From assembly GCF_003710935.1 (NCBI RefSeq), contig NZ_RHHS01000024.1, positions 1-58,821 of the forward strand: a DNA stretch of 58,821 bases, in the 5' to 3' direction. Every line of letters starts with the position of its first letter. Positions within the stretch are counted from its first letter, which is position 1. Below the pieces are notes generated by a model. It made no database searches. It was not told the DNA's origin and worked only from the letters and a program-made list of their open reading frames with translations. This document shows positions 44,560 through 52,725 of the stretch, piece after piece. The translations under genes and the position numbers were made by a program. The DNA is from Brevibacillus gelatini. GTDB lineage: Bacteria > Bacillota > Bacilli > Brevibacillales > Brevibacillaceae.

Positions 44560-45756
44560 ATGCGCGTATTGTTTTTGGAAAGTCATCCGATGTGGATTCA
44601 CGGACTGCCAAACGGGTTTCGCGACTCAGGACACGATGTGATGATCTCGGGACCGCTGACGGAACAAAACATTCCGGAAATGCTGCAAGAGTTTCAGCCG
44701 GACTTGATTGTCATGATCGGCTGGGGGCCGGAGCAAACCCCTGTCAAGCTGGACTGGATTCATCGGCATGTCCATCAAACAGATGTGCCGCTCGTGTACT
44801 GGGCGACAGAAGACCCTACGTTTACCGAGAGCTTTACAATGCCGCTGATTCAGAGGGTACAGCCCGATTTCGTCTTTACCATCTGTTCACAGCGCCTGGA
44901 CTATTACGCGCAGCGAGGGATCAAGGCGGCGCACATGGATTTCGGATTCCACTCCAGTATCCATTGTCCCGTTCCAATCGAGGAGAGGTATAGAACCTCT
45001 ATCGCCGTTGTCGCCAACGCTTATCCGCATGTATTCGAGCAGTACACCGGGCACTATCGGCTGGTGTCGCTGTTCACACTGATTCGCCCCCTGCTTCACG
45101 AGGGGATACGCATTGATTTTTACGGGCGGGACTGGGATAAAATGAAGCCGTATTTGGGGCTGGATATTCCCAAGGAGTGGATTCACGGGTATTTGTCCTA
45201 CCCGGATGCCCACAAGGTCTACAGCTCGGCAGAGATCATGATCGGCCTGCAAAACTACGAGACACAGCTGACACAGCGGACGTATGAGATATTGGGGTCG
45301 GGAGGATTTCTCGTTACTCAGGATACAGAGGCCGTCCGCAGCATGTTTACGTCGGGAAAAGACCTGGTCGCGGCTGCTTCGGCTACAGATACGCTGCAAA
45401 TCATCGAGCATTACCTGCAGCATCCCAAGGAGCGAAAAGAAATACGGGAGCAGGGAAGACTGGCTGTTCGCCATGCCAGCTACCAGCATCGCGCCGAGTA
45501 CATGGTCGAGGTGCTGCAAGCGCAAGGGCTGTTGCCCCAATCAATCGCGACGGCGGCAGGGCAAGGCCAGTGGATTTCCTACATGGATCGGATTCGCGAG
45601 CGGTACGAGGTGCACGATGTACGCCCCGGCGATACACTGTGGAAAATTGCCCAGACGTACGGTGTGACCATCGAGCACATCATGAAGGAGAACGGGCTGA
45701 CTTCCTACGATATTTATGTGGATCAGTATTTGAAAATCAGGGAGCGACAGCCATAA
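44560..45756 (+). CDS. CgeB-like glycosyltransferase with C-terminal LysM
   Basis: 398 residues. N-terminal CgeB/DUF3880-like region: MRVLFLESHPMWIHGLPNGF, DLIVMIGWGPEQ and VPLVYWATEDPTF; then a glycosyltransferase family-like segment with YEILGSGGFLVTQDTEAVRSMF. The last ~45 residues (VRPGDTLWKIAQTYGVTIEHIMKENGL) are a LysM peptidoglycan-binding repeat. No signal peptide. CgeB is a B. subtilis spore outer-surface protein, and LysM suggests attachment to spore or cell wall. It is paralogous to the next gene and probably co-transcribed with the kinase. Confidence 0.85.
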   Translation: MRVLFLESHPMWIHGLPNGFRDSGHDVMISGPLTEQNIPEMLQEFQPDLIVMIGWGPEQTPVKLDWIHRHVHQTDVPLVYWATEDPTFTESFTMPLIQRVQPDFVFTICSQRLDYYAQRGIKAAHMDFGFHSSIHCPVPIEERYRTSIAVVANAYPHVFEQYTGHYRLVSLFTLIRPLLHEGIRIDFYGRDWDKMKPYLGLDIPKEWIHGYLSYPDAHKVYSSAEIMIGLQNYETQLTQRTYEILGSGGFLVTQDTEAVRSMFTSGKDLVAAASATDTLQIIEHYLQHPKERKEIREQGRLAVRHASYQHRAEYMVEVLQAQGLLPQSIATAAGQGQWISYMDRIRERYEVHDVRPGDTLWKIAQTYGVTIEHIMKENGLTSYDIYVDQYLKIRERQP

Positions 45757-45784
45757 AGCAATTTTGAAGTGTCGGAGGGAGCAC

Positions 45785-47407
45785 ATGCGAATTTTGTTTT
45801 TGGAAAAAAGCCAGGCGCTCCTTCACGGATTAACGTACGGGTTCCACGATGCCGGTCATCACGTGCTGATTTCCGGGCTGTTGACCGGGCTGCATCTACC
45901 TGCTTTGCTTCAATCGTTTCAGCCATCCCTCATCGTCATGACAGGCTGGGGGCCGGAGCTGACGTTGACACAGCAAGCGTACATTTGCAAGCAAATCAAA
46001 CAGGCCAAGGTGCCTTTGGTTTACTGGGCGGAGGAAGACCCTGCTTTTGTGCACATCTGGTCACTGCCTGTCGCTTTGCGCATGCAGGCTGATTTTGTTT
46101 TTACCGTCTCCCCGGAAACAGTTTTTGTCTACAGGGAGGCTGGAATCCGCGCGGCGCACATGGATGTTGGCTACGACGAAGAACTGTATCGGCCAGACGA
46201 GCGTGCAAACGGGCCACGCATCCCCGTGGCCGTTGTCTCTCCTGCCAGCCCGTATATGTACCGGCATCAGCTTGAGCACGATCTCGCGGGTGCACTGCAT
46301 ACGCTCATCTGGCCGCTGCTTTCGCTTGGCGTTCCCGCCCGTTTTTACGGCAAGGAATGGGCGCAAATGAAGCCGTTTTTTGGCTTGAACATTCCGCATG
46401 ACTGGATTGTGGAGCAGACAGGCCAGATGGAGGCGCGACAGGTCTATCAGCACGCCGATCTCGTCATCGAGGTGCAGTCGGCAGAAAAGTCAATCTCGGA
46501 GCGGATGCTGGCAGCAGCGGGAAGCGGCGGTCTGCTGCTCACACGCGACACTCCCGGGCTGCGGCGTATTTTTACCCCAGGCTATGATATGCTGGCGTCA
46601 TCCTCGCCGATACAGACGGCCAATTTGCTCCGGCACTATCTGGAAAGGCCGGAAGAGCGAAGGACGCTGCAAGCGAACGGGCTTCGGACCGTTCGTTCTC
46701 ATACTTACGGGCAACGCACCCGATTTATGCTTCGCACGCTAATAGAAGAAGGGATTCTGGCTGCGGATGCGGCAGATTGCTTGCATGGCAAAAAGGAACC
46801 TGGCTGTCCGCCGCAGCCGGTGTGCATCACAGACAGCTTGCACACCGTCCAGCCGGGAGAAAGTCTGTGGCAAATTGCCCAAGCGTACGGCACGACTAGC
46901 GGAAAGCTCCAGCAGGCAAACCGGCTCGTTTCCGACCTGCTCCATGTCGGGCAGCTTTTACGCATTCCGCCAAAAACAGCAGAGGACGGGGAGCAGTTCC
47001 CCCAAATCAAAAAGTGGCTGGATCAGGCGGCGCGTCTGTTTCAGCTCGATCCGCTGCTGCTTTACGGGATCGCCTATGCCGAGTCGGATTTTGGCCAAAA
47101 TGCGGGCATGAGCACGGCAGGCGCGTTTGGCATCATGCAGCTCAAGGAAAAGACAGCAAAAGGATTGGGTGTGGATCGAACCGATCCGTGGCAAAACATT
47201 TTAGGCGGCGCCATGTACATTAAAGAGATGCTGTATGAATTTGACGGCGACCTGCCGATGGCGTTGGCAGCGTACAACTGGGGGCTGAACCACGTCTGGC
47301 AGGCTGTTCGCCAGGGGGGCAAGCAGTGGCTGACGCTCGCGCCGGAGGAAACCCAACACTACGTCATCAAGATCATGAAGTACATGAGCGAGGCGGGGAG
47401 AATTTGA
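45785..47407 (+). CDS. CgeB-like glycosyltransferase-LysM-lytic transglycosylase fusion
   Basis: 540 residues. Residues ~1-330 align with the preceding gene (MRILFLEKSQALLHGLTYGFHDAGH, IVMTGWGPELT, VPLVYWAEEDPAF, AAGSGGLLLTRDTPGLRRIF). A LysM repeat follows (~355-400: VQPGESLWQIAQAYGTTSGKLQQANRL), then an SLT-type lytic transglycosylase domain (~410-540): GIAYAESDFGQN with the catalytic Glu, AGAFGIMQLKEKTAKGLGV and ALAAYNWGLNHVW. No signal peptide. Combining a sugar transferase with a peptidoglycan lyase is unusual. ATG at 45785 has CGGAGGGAG upstream. Confidence 0.85.
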   Translation: MRILFLEKSQALLHGLTYGFHDAGHHVLISGLLTGLHLPALLQSFQPSLIVMTGWGPELTLTQQAYICKQIKQAKVPLVYWAEEDPAFVHIWSLPVALRMQADFVFTVSPETVFVYREAGIRAAHMDVGYDEELYRPDERANGPRIPVAVVSPASPYMYRHQLEHDLAGALHTLIWPLLSLGVPARFYGKEWAQMKPFFGLNIPHDWIVEQTGQMEARQVYQHADLVIEVQSAEKSISERMLAAAGSGGLLLTRDTPGLRRIFTPGYDMLASSSPIQTANLLRHYLERPEERRTLQANGLRTVRSHTYGQRTRFMLRTLIEEGILAADAADCLHGKKEPGCPPQPVCITDSLHTVQPGESLWQIAQAYGTTSGKLQQANRLVSDLLHVGQLLRIPPKTAEDGEQFPQIKKWLDQAARLFQLDPLLLYGIAYAESDFGQNAGMSTAGAFGIMQLKEKTAKGLGVDRTDPWQNILGGAMYIKEMLYEFDGDLPMALAAYNWGLNHVWQAVRQGGKQWLTLAPEETQHYVIKIMKYMSEAGRI

Positions 47408-47526
47408 GCCGCTTGCAAGAAAACAGATACCGCGACAAGCGACAGAAAGCTCGGCTTTTTTGAGGCGGAGCTTTTTCATTTTTTCCGTACTGCTGACAGG
47501 AGATAGGAAGCGAGAGCCTGTTTTGG

Positions 47527-47559
47527 TATACTTTTATCATGATAATGAGAATTATTTTC
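47527..47559 (+). promoter_or_regulatory. Promoter with Fur box
   Basis: Extended -10 TTGGTATACT (TATACT at 47527-47532) followed by GATAATGAGAATTATTTTC (47541-47559), a strong Fur-box match. Controls the AraC/siderophore-sensor gene. Confidence 0.78.
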
Positions 47560-47626
47560 AAAATAAACATCCAGGTACATAGAACAGTTCCGTGTGAAAT
47601 ATTCAGGAAGGCAAAAGGTGTGACGA

Positions 47627-49279
47627 ATGATGAGCGATAGACAAGCCTTGTTTCGGGAGTTTACTGAGCATGTGATGGCGGATGTCATTTTCAAGCTTCG
47701 CGATATTGCCTGGGTGAAAGGAGATGAGCATGAACGCCTCCGCCAGCAGTTTACGAACGCGCACATCTTGCTGGTAGTAACCGGAGGACGCGGCCGGCTG
47801 CGCCTGGAAAGCGTGGAGCATCAGCTGCGCCAGGATGCGATCTACGTCTGCCCGCCGATGAGCACCTTCGGAATCGACATGGACTCCGCAGACGACCTGC
47901 GAATGTACGTGCTGCGTTTCGATGTTTTTAGGGAGTCGCAAAAGCGGAAAAGACAATTGCGCGTATTGCGCGAGGAGCATGAATTTCCCCTGGTGGGCGA
48001 AGTTTCCGTCAACTCCGGCGGGCAGCTTGTCATGCAGTGTGATTCAATCGCGGAGCAATGGCAGCAGGAGGGGGGAGTCGCCCGTTTTCGCAGCCAGATT
48101 TTGTTTCAGGAGCTGTGGCACCACATCGTGAAGGCTGTCGATTTTTCCGCCCAAGACTCTGCTACGGCGCTGGAGCGGGCGCGCGCCTACATGGAAGAGC
48201 ATTACTCGCAAAACATCACAATCGAGCAGCTGGCGCGCATTGCGGAAGTAAGTCCGAAGTATTTTGTGGACTTGTATAAAAAGACGTACGGCGTATCGGC
48301 GATGGACTATGTCACACAGTTGCGCATCAGCCGGGCGAAGCAACTGATGGCCCAGTCCCACGCCAAGCTGCGGGAAATCGCGCACCAGGTAGGCTACAAC
48401 GACGAGTTTTACTTCAGCCGCAAATTCAAAAAAGAAGTGGGCGTTTCTCCTACGGTTTATATGAAAAGCCGCCACCGCAAAATCGCTGCCTACAGGGCGC
48501 CGCTCATCGGGCAGATGCTCGCGTTGAAGATGATTCCGTATGCGGCTCCACTCCACCCGAAATGGACGGCCTACTACCACCAACACTACCGCCACGACAT
48601 TCCCGTCCACTTGAGCGCGTTTCGGCAAAATGAAAACTGGAAGGCGAACATCGAGATGCTGCAGGAAGTCAGGCCGGACGTTATCCTGTCTTTGGACAAG
48701 GCCAATGAGCAGGAGAGGGAACAGCTCGGCAGGATCGCGCCGACGCTGTTCGTGCCTTTTGAAGAGCTGGGATGGCAAGAGCAGTTGCGGATGATTGGCG
48801 ATTTTTTGGGCGAGTCGGCAGAAGCAGAGCATTGGCTTGCCGCGTACGAGGAAAAGCTGGGCCGAGCGCGGGAAGGGCTGCGGCAAAAGCTGGGCGACGA
48901 AAAGCTCCTCATCTTGCGCGTGTTCAAGCACGAGCTGGCCCTCCACTGCAACCGCAGCATGCACGACGTTTTTTACAACGGCCTGCAAATGAATCCCGCC
49001 TACGTCACGCAGGCGGAGGTGTACGACCAGTCCGTGACGCTGCAGGAGGTAGCGGCGCTCGACCCGGACAGGATTTTGCTGCTCGTCTGCCAGGAAACAG
49101 AGACGTTGGAGCGTTTCCGGCTGCTCAAGCAATCGGTGCATTGGCAAGACTTGAAGGCCGTCCGCAACAACCGGACACATCTGATTACGGCAGACCCGTG
49201 GCGAGAATATTCGGCGATGGCCCATGAACGGATTATCCAGCAATGCGTGAAGCTGCTTTCAGGAGATCGTCCATGTTGA
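47627..49279 (+). CDS. AraC-family regulator with siderophore-binding domain (Btr-like)
   Basis: 550 residues. N-terminal cupin-like region (~1-150), AraC helix-turn-helix pair (~185-285: NITIEQLARIAEVSPKYFVDLYKKTYG and LREIAHQVGYNDEFYFSRKFKKEVG), then a periplasmic-binding-protein-like domain (~290-545: VRPDVILSLDKANEQ, PTLFVPFEELGW, LDPDRILLLVCQ). This is the layout of B. subtilis Btr, which activates feuABC when it binds bacillibactin. Start follows AAAAGGTG. The adjacent FeuABC-like operon and Fur boxes support a ferric-siderophore sensor. Confidence 0.9.
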   Translation: MMSDRQALFREFTEHVMADVIFKLRDIAWVKGDEHERLRQQFTNAHILLVVTGGRGRLRLESVEHQLRQDAIYVCPPMSTFGIDMDSADDLRMYVLRFDVFRESQKRKRQLRVLREEHEFPLVGEVSVNSGGQLVMQCDSIAEQWQQEGGVARFRSQILFQELWHHIVKAVDFSAQDSATALERARAYMEEHYSQNITIEQLARIAEVSPKYFVDLYKKTYGVSAMDYVTQLRISRAKQLMAQSHAKLREIAHQVGYNDEFYFSRKFKKEVGVSPTVYMKSRHRKIAAYRAPLIGQMLALKMIPYAAPLHPKWTAYYHQHYRHDIPVHLSAFRQNENWKANIEMLQEVRPDVILSLDKANEQEREQLGRIAPTLFVPFEELGWQEQLRMIGDFLGESAEAEHWLAAYEEKLGRAREGLRQKLGDEKLLILRVFKHELALHCNRSMHDVFYNGLQMNPAYVTQAEVYDQSVTLQEVAALDPDRILLLVCQETETLERFRLLKQSVHWQDLKAVRNNRTHLITADPWREYSAMAHERIIQQCVKLLSGDRPC

Positions 49280-49318
49280 ATCTGGATATCGTCTATGGTC
49301 CCGGCGAGGCAGATGCTC

Positions 49319-49345
49319 TATAATCACGAATGATAATCGTTATCA
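49319..49345 (+). promoter_or_regulatory. TATAAT and Fur box before the siderophore-uptake operon
   Basis: TATAAT at 49319-49324 followed by TGATAATCGTTATCA (49331-49345), a perfect palindromic Fur core. Confidence 0.85.
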
Positions 49346-49388
49346 ATAACAAATGTTACACAAATAGGTGAGAGGGGCTTTTCAAAGG

Positions 49389-50390
49389 ATGAAAAAGATA
49401 TACCTTGGCTTTAGCATCGCGATGCTGGCCATCGCACTGACTGCGTGCGGCGGACAGCAGGCAGCGGACTCCAACGCGGCAAACAACAACACAGCACCTG
49501 CTGCAACTACAACAGAAAAACCTGCGGCAGAGGCAACCCAGCAGGAAACTCGCACGCTCAACTATCTCGATAAAGAATACACCGTTCCAGGCAAAACGGA
49601 GCGCATCGTCATCACAGGCAGCATGGAGTCCATGGAAGATGCGCTCGTGCTCGGTGTAAAACCGGTAGGGGCGATCTCCGTCGGCGGCAAGTTCCCGGAC
49701 ATGTTTGCGCCAATCACCGGGGAAGCGCAATCCATCGGGGAGAAAACCCAGCCAAACCTGGAAACGATCCTGTCCTTGAAGCCGGACGTCATTTTGGGCA
49801 GCAGCAAATTCCCGCCAGAAACGTTGGAGAAGTTGGACAAAATCAAAACGACTTTCCCGGTATCGCACATTTCGACCAACTGGGAAGCCAACCTGCTCTT
49901 GATGGGTGAGCTGACGGGCAAACAGGCAGAAGCGCAAAAAGTGATCGACGACTACAAAAAAGACGTAGAAGCAGCCAAAGCAAAGCTGGGCGACAGCCTG
50001 AAAGACAAAAAAGTCGTCGTGATTCGCCTGCGCAGCGGCAACATCAACATTTATCCGGAAAAAGTATTCTTCAACCCGTCCCTGTATGCTGACCTGGGCC
50101 TGACAGCTCCGGCGGAAGTAAAAGCAGCGAAGGCGCAAGAAGTCGTATCCCTGGAAAAATTCAGCGAAATCAACCCGGATTACATTTTCGTTCAATTCTC
50201 TACGGACGAGAACAAAGACAACCCGAAAGCTTTGGAAGACTTGCAAAACAATCCGATCTGGAAGAGCATCAACGCTGTGAAAAACGGCAACGTATTCGTA
50301 AACGTGGTAGATCCGCTCGCACAAGGCGGAACAGCCTGGAGTAAAGTAAACTTCCTGAAGGCCGCTGTTGAAAAATTGTCTGCCAAGTAG
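49389..50390 (+). CDS. feuA: Ferric-siderophore ABC transporter substrate-binding lipoprotein
   Basis: 333 residues. Lipoprotein signal with lipobox LALTAC in AIALTACGG, a Thr/Ala/Asn-rich linker, then the Fep-type siderophore-binding fold: TYVPG-like TVPGKTERIVITGSMESMEDALVLGV, NLETILSLKPDVILGSSKF, VKNGNVFVNVVDPLAQGG. Binds an iron-siderophore complex outside the membrane. The two permease genes follow. Named FeuA-like because of the order and the Btr-like regulator; the ligand is not proven. Confidence 0.88.
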   Translation: MKKIYLGFSIAMLAIALTACGGQQAADSNAANNNTAPAATTTEKPAAEATQQETRTLNYLDKEYTVPGKTERIVITGSMESMEDALVLGVKPVGAISVGGKFPDMFAPITGEAQSIGEKTQPNLETILSLKPDVILGSSKFPPETLEKLDKIKTTFPVSHISTNWEANLLLMGELTGKQAEAQKVIDDYKKDVEAAKAKLGDSLKDKKVVVIRLRSGNINIYPEKVFFNPSLYADLGLTAPAEVKAAKAQEVVSLEKFSEINPDYIFVQFSTDENKDNPKALEDLQNNPIWKSINAVKNGNVFVNVVDPLAQGGTAWSKVNFLKAAVEKLSAK

Positions 50391-50410
50391 GAGTAGGCGA
50401 GGGGAATCGC

Positions 50411-51418
50411 ATGCAATCGAAAAAAGCAGTACCTATCCTCCTACTTGCGGTTTCGCCCATAGCGATTGTGCTAGTGATCGTGCTGTCCATTTTGTACGGG
50501 GCCAAGCAGATCGATGCGTACACGATCTATCAGGCTCTCTTCCGGTTTGACGAGGGGAATGTGGACCACCAGATCATCATGCACTCCCGCCTGCCGCGAG
50601 TGTTGGGAGCACTTTTGATCGGAGCGTTTTTGGCTATATCGGGGGCACTCATGCAGGGGATGACGAGGAATTACCTCGCGTCCCCCTCTATTATGGGCGT
50701 ATCCGATGGATCGGCTTTTGCCATTACGCTTTGCATGGTGCTGTTGCCTGCTGCCTCGAACACGACGATGATCTTTATGTCGCTCGCCGGATCGGCAGCA
50801 GCGGTCATGGTGGTACTCGCGTTGTCCAGGTTGCTGCCAAACGGTTTTTCGCCTGTTGCCCTGGCTGTGATCGGGACGATCACGGGAACATTTTTGAGCA
50901 GTGTCTCGGCGGCAATCGCTTCGTATTTTCAAGTCTCGCAAAACGTCAGCTTCTGGTACAACGCCCGGCTTCACCAATTGGATCCGACGTTGATCTCGCT
51001 TTCGATTCCGTTTGCAATCGTCGGCATTGTCATGGCCTTGCTTTTGTCCAAGTCGATCACGATCTTGTCGCTGGGCGAGGAAATCTCGCTCAGTCTGGGA
51101 CAAAAGACGATGCTGGTCAAAGTGCTGGCTACGGCAACCGTCGTCATTCTCACAGGTATTTCGGTCGCACTGGCTGGAAAGATCGGCTTTGTCGGCTTGA
51201 TTATCCCGCACATTACCCGCTTTTTGGTCGGGCTTGACTATCGCTGGATCGTTCCCTGTGCAGGCGTCTTGGGTGCCGTATTCCTTGGGCTGGCGGATGT
51301 GCTCAGCCGCTTTTTGAACAGCCCGTTCGAGACGCCCATCGGAGTAGTGACTGCGTTTATCGGCGTACCGTTCTTCCTCTATCTGATTTACAAGAGAGGG
51401 GGAGGCAAGCATGCCTGA
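50411..51418 (+). CDS. feuB: FecCD-type siderophore permease 1
   Basis: 335 residues, nine to ten membrane segments. FecCD signatures: RLPRVLGALLIGAFLAISGALMQGMTRNYLASPSIMGVSDG, GKIGFVGLIIPHITRFLVGLDYRWIVP and ETPIGVVTAFIGVPFFLYL. Ribosome site GGCGAGGGGAATCGC before the ATG. Twenty bases after the binding protein; forms a heterodimer channel with the next protein. It has no ATPase gene nearby. Confidence 0.9.
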   Translation: MQSKKAVPILLLAVSPIAIVLVIVLSILYGAKQIDAYTIYQALFRFDEGNVDHQIIMHSRLPRVLGALLIGAFLAISGALMQGMTRNYLASPSIMGVSDGSAFAITLCMVLLPAASNTTMIFMSLAGSAAAVMVVLALSRLLPNGFSPVALAVIGTITGTFLSSVSAAIASYFQVSQNVSFWYNARLHQLDPTLISLSIPFAIVGIVMALLLSKSITILSLGEEISLSLGQKTMLVKVLATATVVILTGISVALAGKIGFVGLIIPHITRFLVGLDYRWIVPCAGVLGAVFLGLADVLSRFLNSPFETPIGVVTAFIGVPFFLYLIYKRGGGKHA

Positions 51419-52433
51419 GAAAAAAAGCAGGTTTCGCCTGCTGCTGACCGTAAATATTTTGCTGATTGTTGCGGCTGTATACATCAGCCTGACAAATGGT
51501 GTGTTCGACATATCGGTGACGGATGTGGTACGCACCTTGCTGCGGATCGAGCCATCTGCCGATCACGATCTCGTCATTTTCGATTTCCGCTTGCCGCGCA
51601 TCGTCATTGCCGCTTTGGTCGGCTTTGGCCTGGGCATTGCCGGAGCAGTCATTCAAGGCATTACGCGCAACGGCCTGGCGGACCCTGGAATTTTGGGGAT
51701 CAACGCCGGGGCAGGGGCGGCGATTGTCGCATTCATGTTTTTCTTCCAGGGAAAATTTACGGGCACAAGCTGGTTTTCGATCATGGCGATGCCGCTTTTC
51801 GGTTTGACCGGAGGCTTGCTCGCAGCAGCGCTGATCTACCTGTTCGCCTGGCGCAAAGGAACGCTTGACCCGCAACGGCTGATTCTGGTCGGAATCGCCA
51901 TCGGCTCAGGTCTGGGGGCTGTGTCGCTGTTTTTGTCGCTGAAAATGGACGCGAACGACTTTGAAATGGCAACGGTCTGGCTGACGGGAAGCATCTGGAA
52001 TGCGAACTGGACGCACATTGCGGGAATGCTCCCGTGGCTCATCCTGCTATCGCCTGTCCTGCTGCGCAAAGCCCAGGTGCTCGATTTGATGCAGCTTGGC
52101 GAGGATTCCGTCAAAAGCCTTGGGGTGTCGGTAGAAAAAGAGCGCAACTACTTGCTGCTGTCCAGCATCGGGATCGTCAGCGCGTGCGTCTCTGTGTCCG
52201 GCAGCATCGGGTTTGTCGGCTTGATGGCGCCACACATCGCCAAGCGCCTGGCGGGGATTGCGCACAGATACGTCCTGCCGCTGTCTGGCACGATCGGAAT
52301 GTTGATGGTGGTGGCCGCAGACTTTATCGCCAAAACCGTGTTTATTCCTGTCGAGTTGCCGGTGGGAATCGTCATCGCGATCATCGGCGTGCCGTATTTT
52401 TTCTACCTGCTCAGCAGAGCGAGACCTATGTAA
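51411..52433 (+). CDS. feuC: FecCD-type siderophore permease 2
   Basis: 340 residues, second FecCD permease: FDFRLPRIVIAALVGFGLGIAGAVIQGITRNGLADPGILGINAGAGAA, GSIGFVGLMAPHIAKRLAG and LPVGIVIAIIGVPYFFYL. Overlaps the previous permease gene by eight bases. The operon ends here without an ATPase; in B. subtilis FeuABC shares the YusV ATPase encoded elsewhere, and the same is likely here. Confidence 0.9.
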   Translation: MPEKKSRFRLLLTVNILLIVAAVYISLTNGVFDISVTDVVRTLLRIEPSADHDLVIFDFRLPRIVIAALVGFGLGIAGAVIQGITRNGLADPGILGINAGAGAAIVAFMFFFQGKFTGTSWFSIMAMPLFGLTGGLLAAALIYLFAWRKGTLDPQRLILVGIAIGSGLGAVSLFLSLKMDANDFEMATVWLTGSIWNANWTHIAGMLPWLILLSPVLLRKAQVLDLMQLGEDSVKSLGVSVEKERNYLLLSSIGIVSACVSVSGSIGFVGLMAPHIAKRLAGIAHRYVLPLSGTIGMLMVVAADFIAKTVFIPVELPVGIVIAIIGVPYFFYLLSRARPM

Positions 52434-52559
52434 ACAAAGCACAGGACAAGATGGGCAAATTTTTTCTTGCCTTGTGATAACTTTTTGTGGTATTCTTGGG
52501 TCATTCTACAAGGAAGGGTGACCATCAAGCCAATGATCTACTAACTCCTATTTCCACAA

Positions 52560-52725
52560 AAGCAATCGGATCATGACGATGCGTTTTTGGATGGGAGTAG
52601 TATGTGCATATTGGCGTATAGATGGTAGAGCCTTTGTCTTTTCTTGAAGAAGGTTTCTATGTCTTTTTGGTGTCGATATGTAATGCCTCCTGTCCAGATC
52701 GCAAAATGGATAAGGAGGTTTTTTT
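52560..52725 (+). promoter_or_regulatory. Leader with short ORF and SD-sequestering hairpin
   Basis: A leader peptide ORF at 52602-52628 (MCILAYRW) with GGGAG upstream, or a 22-codon ORF from 52579 in another frame, precedes CCTCCT (52686-52691), which can pair with the MFS ribosome site AGGAGG (52713-52718); TCC/GGA extends the stem. This is the layout of translational attenuators that respond to ribosome-stalling antibiotics. Confidence 0.55.
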
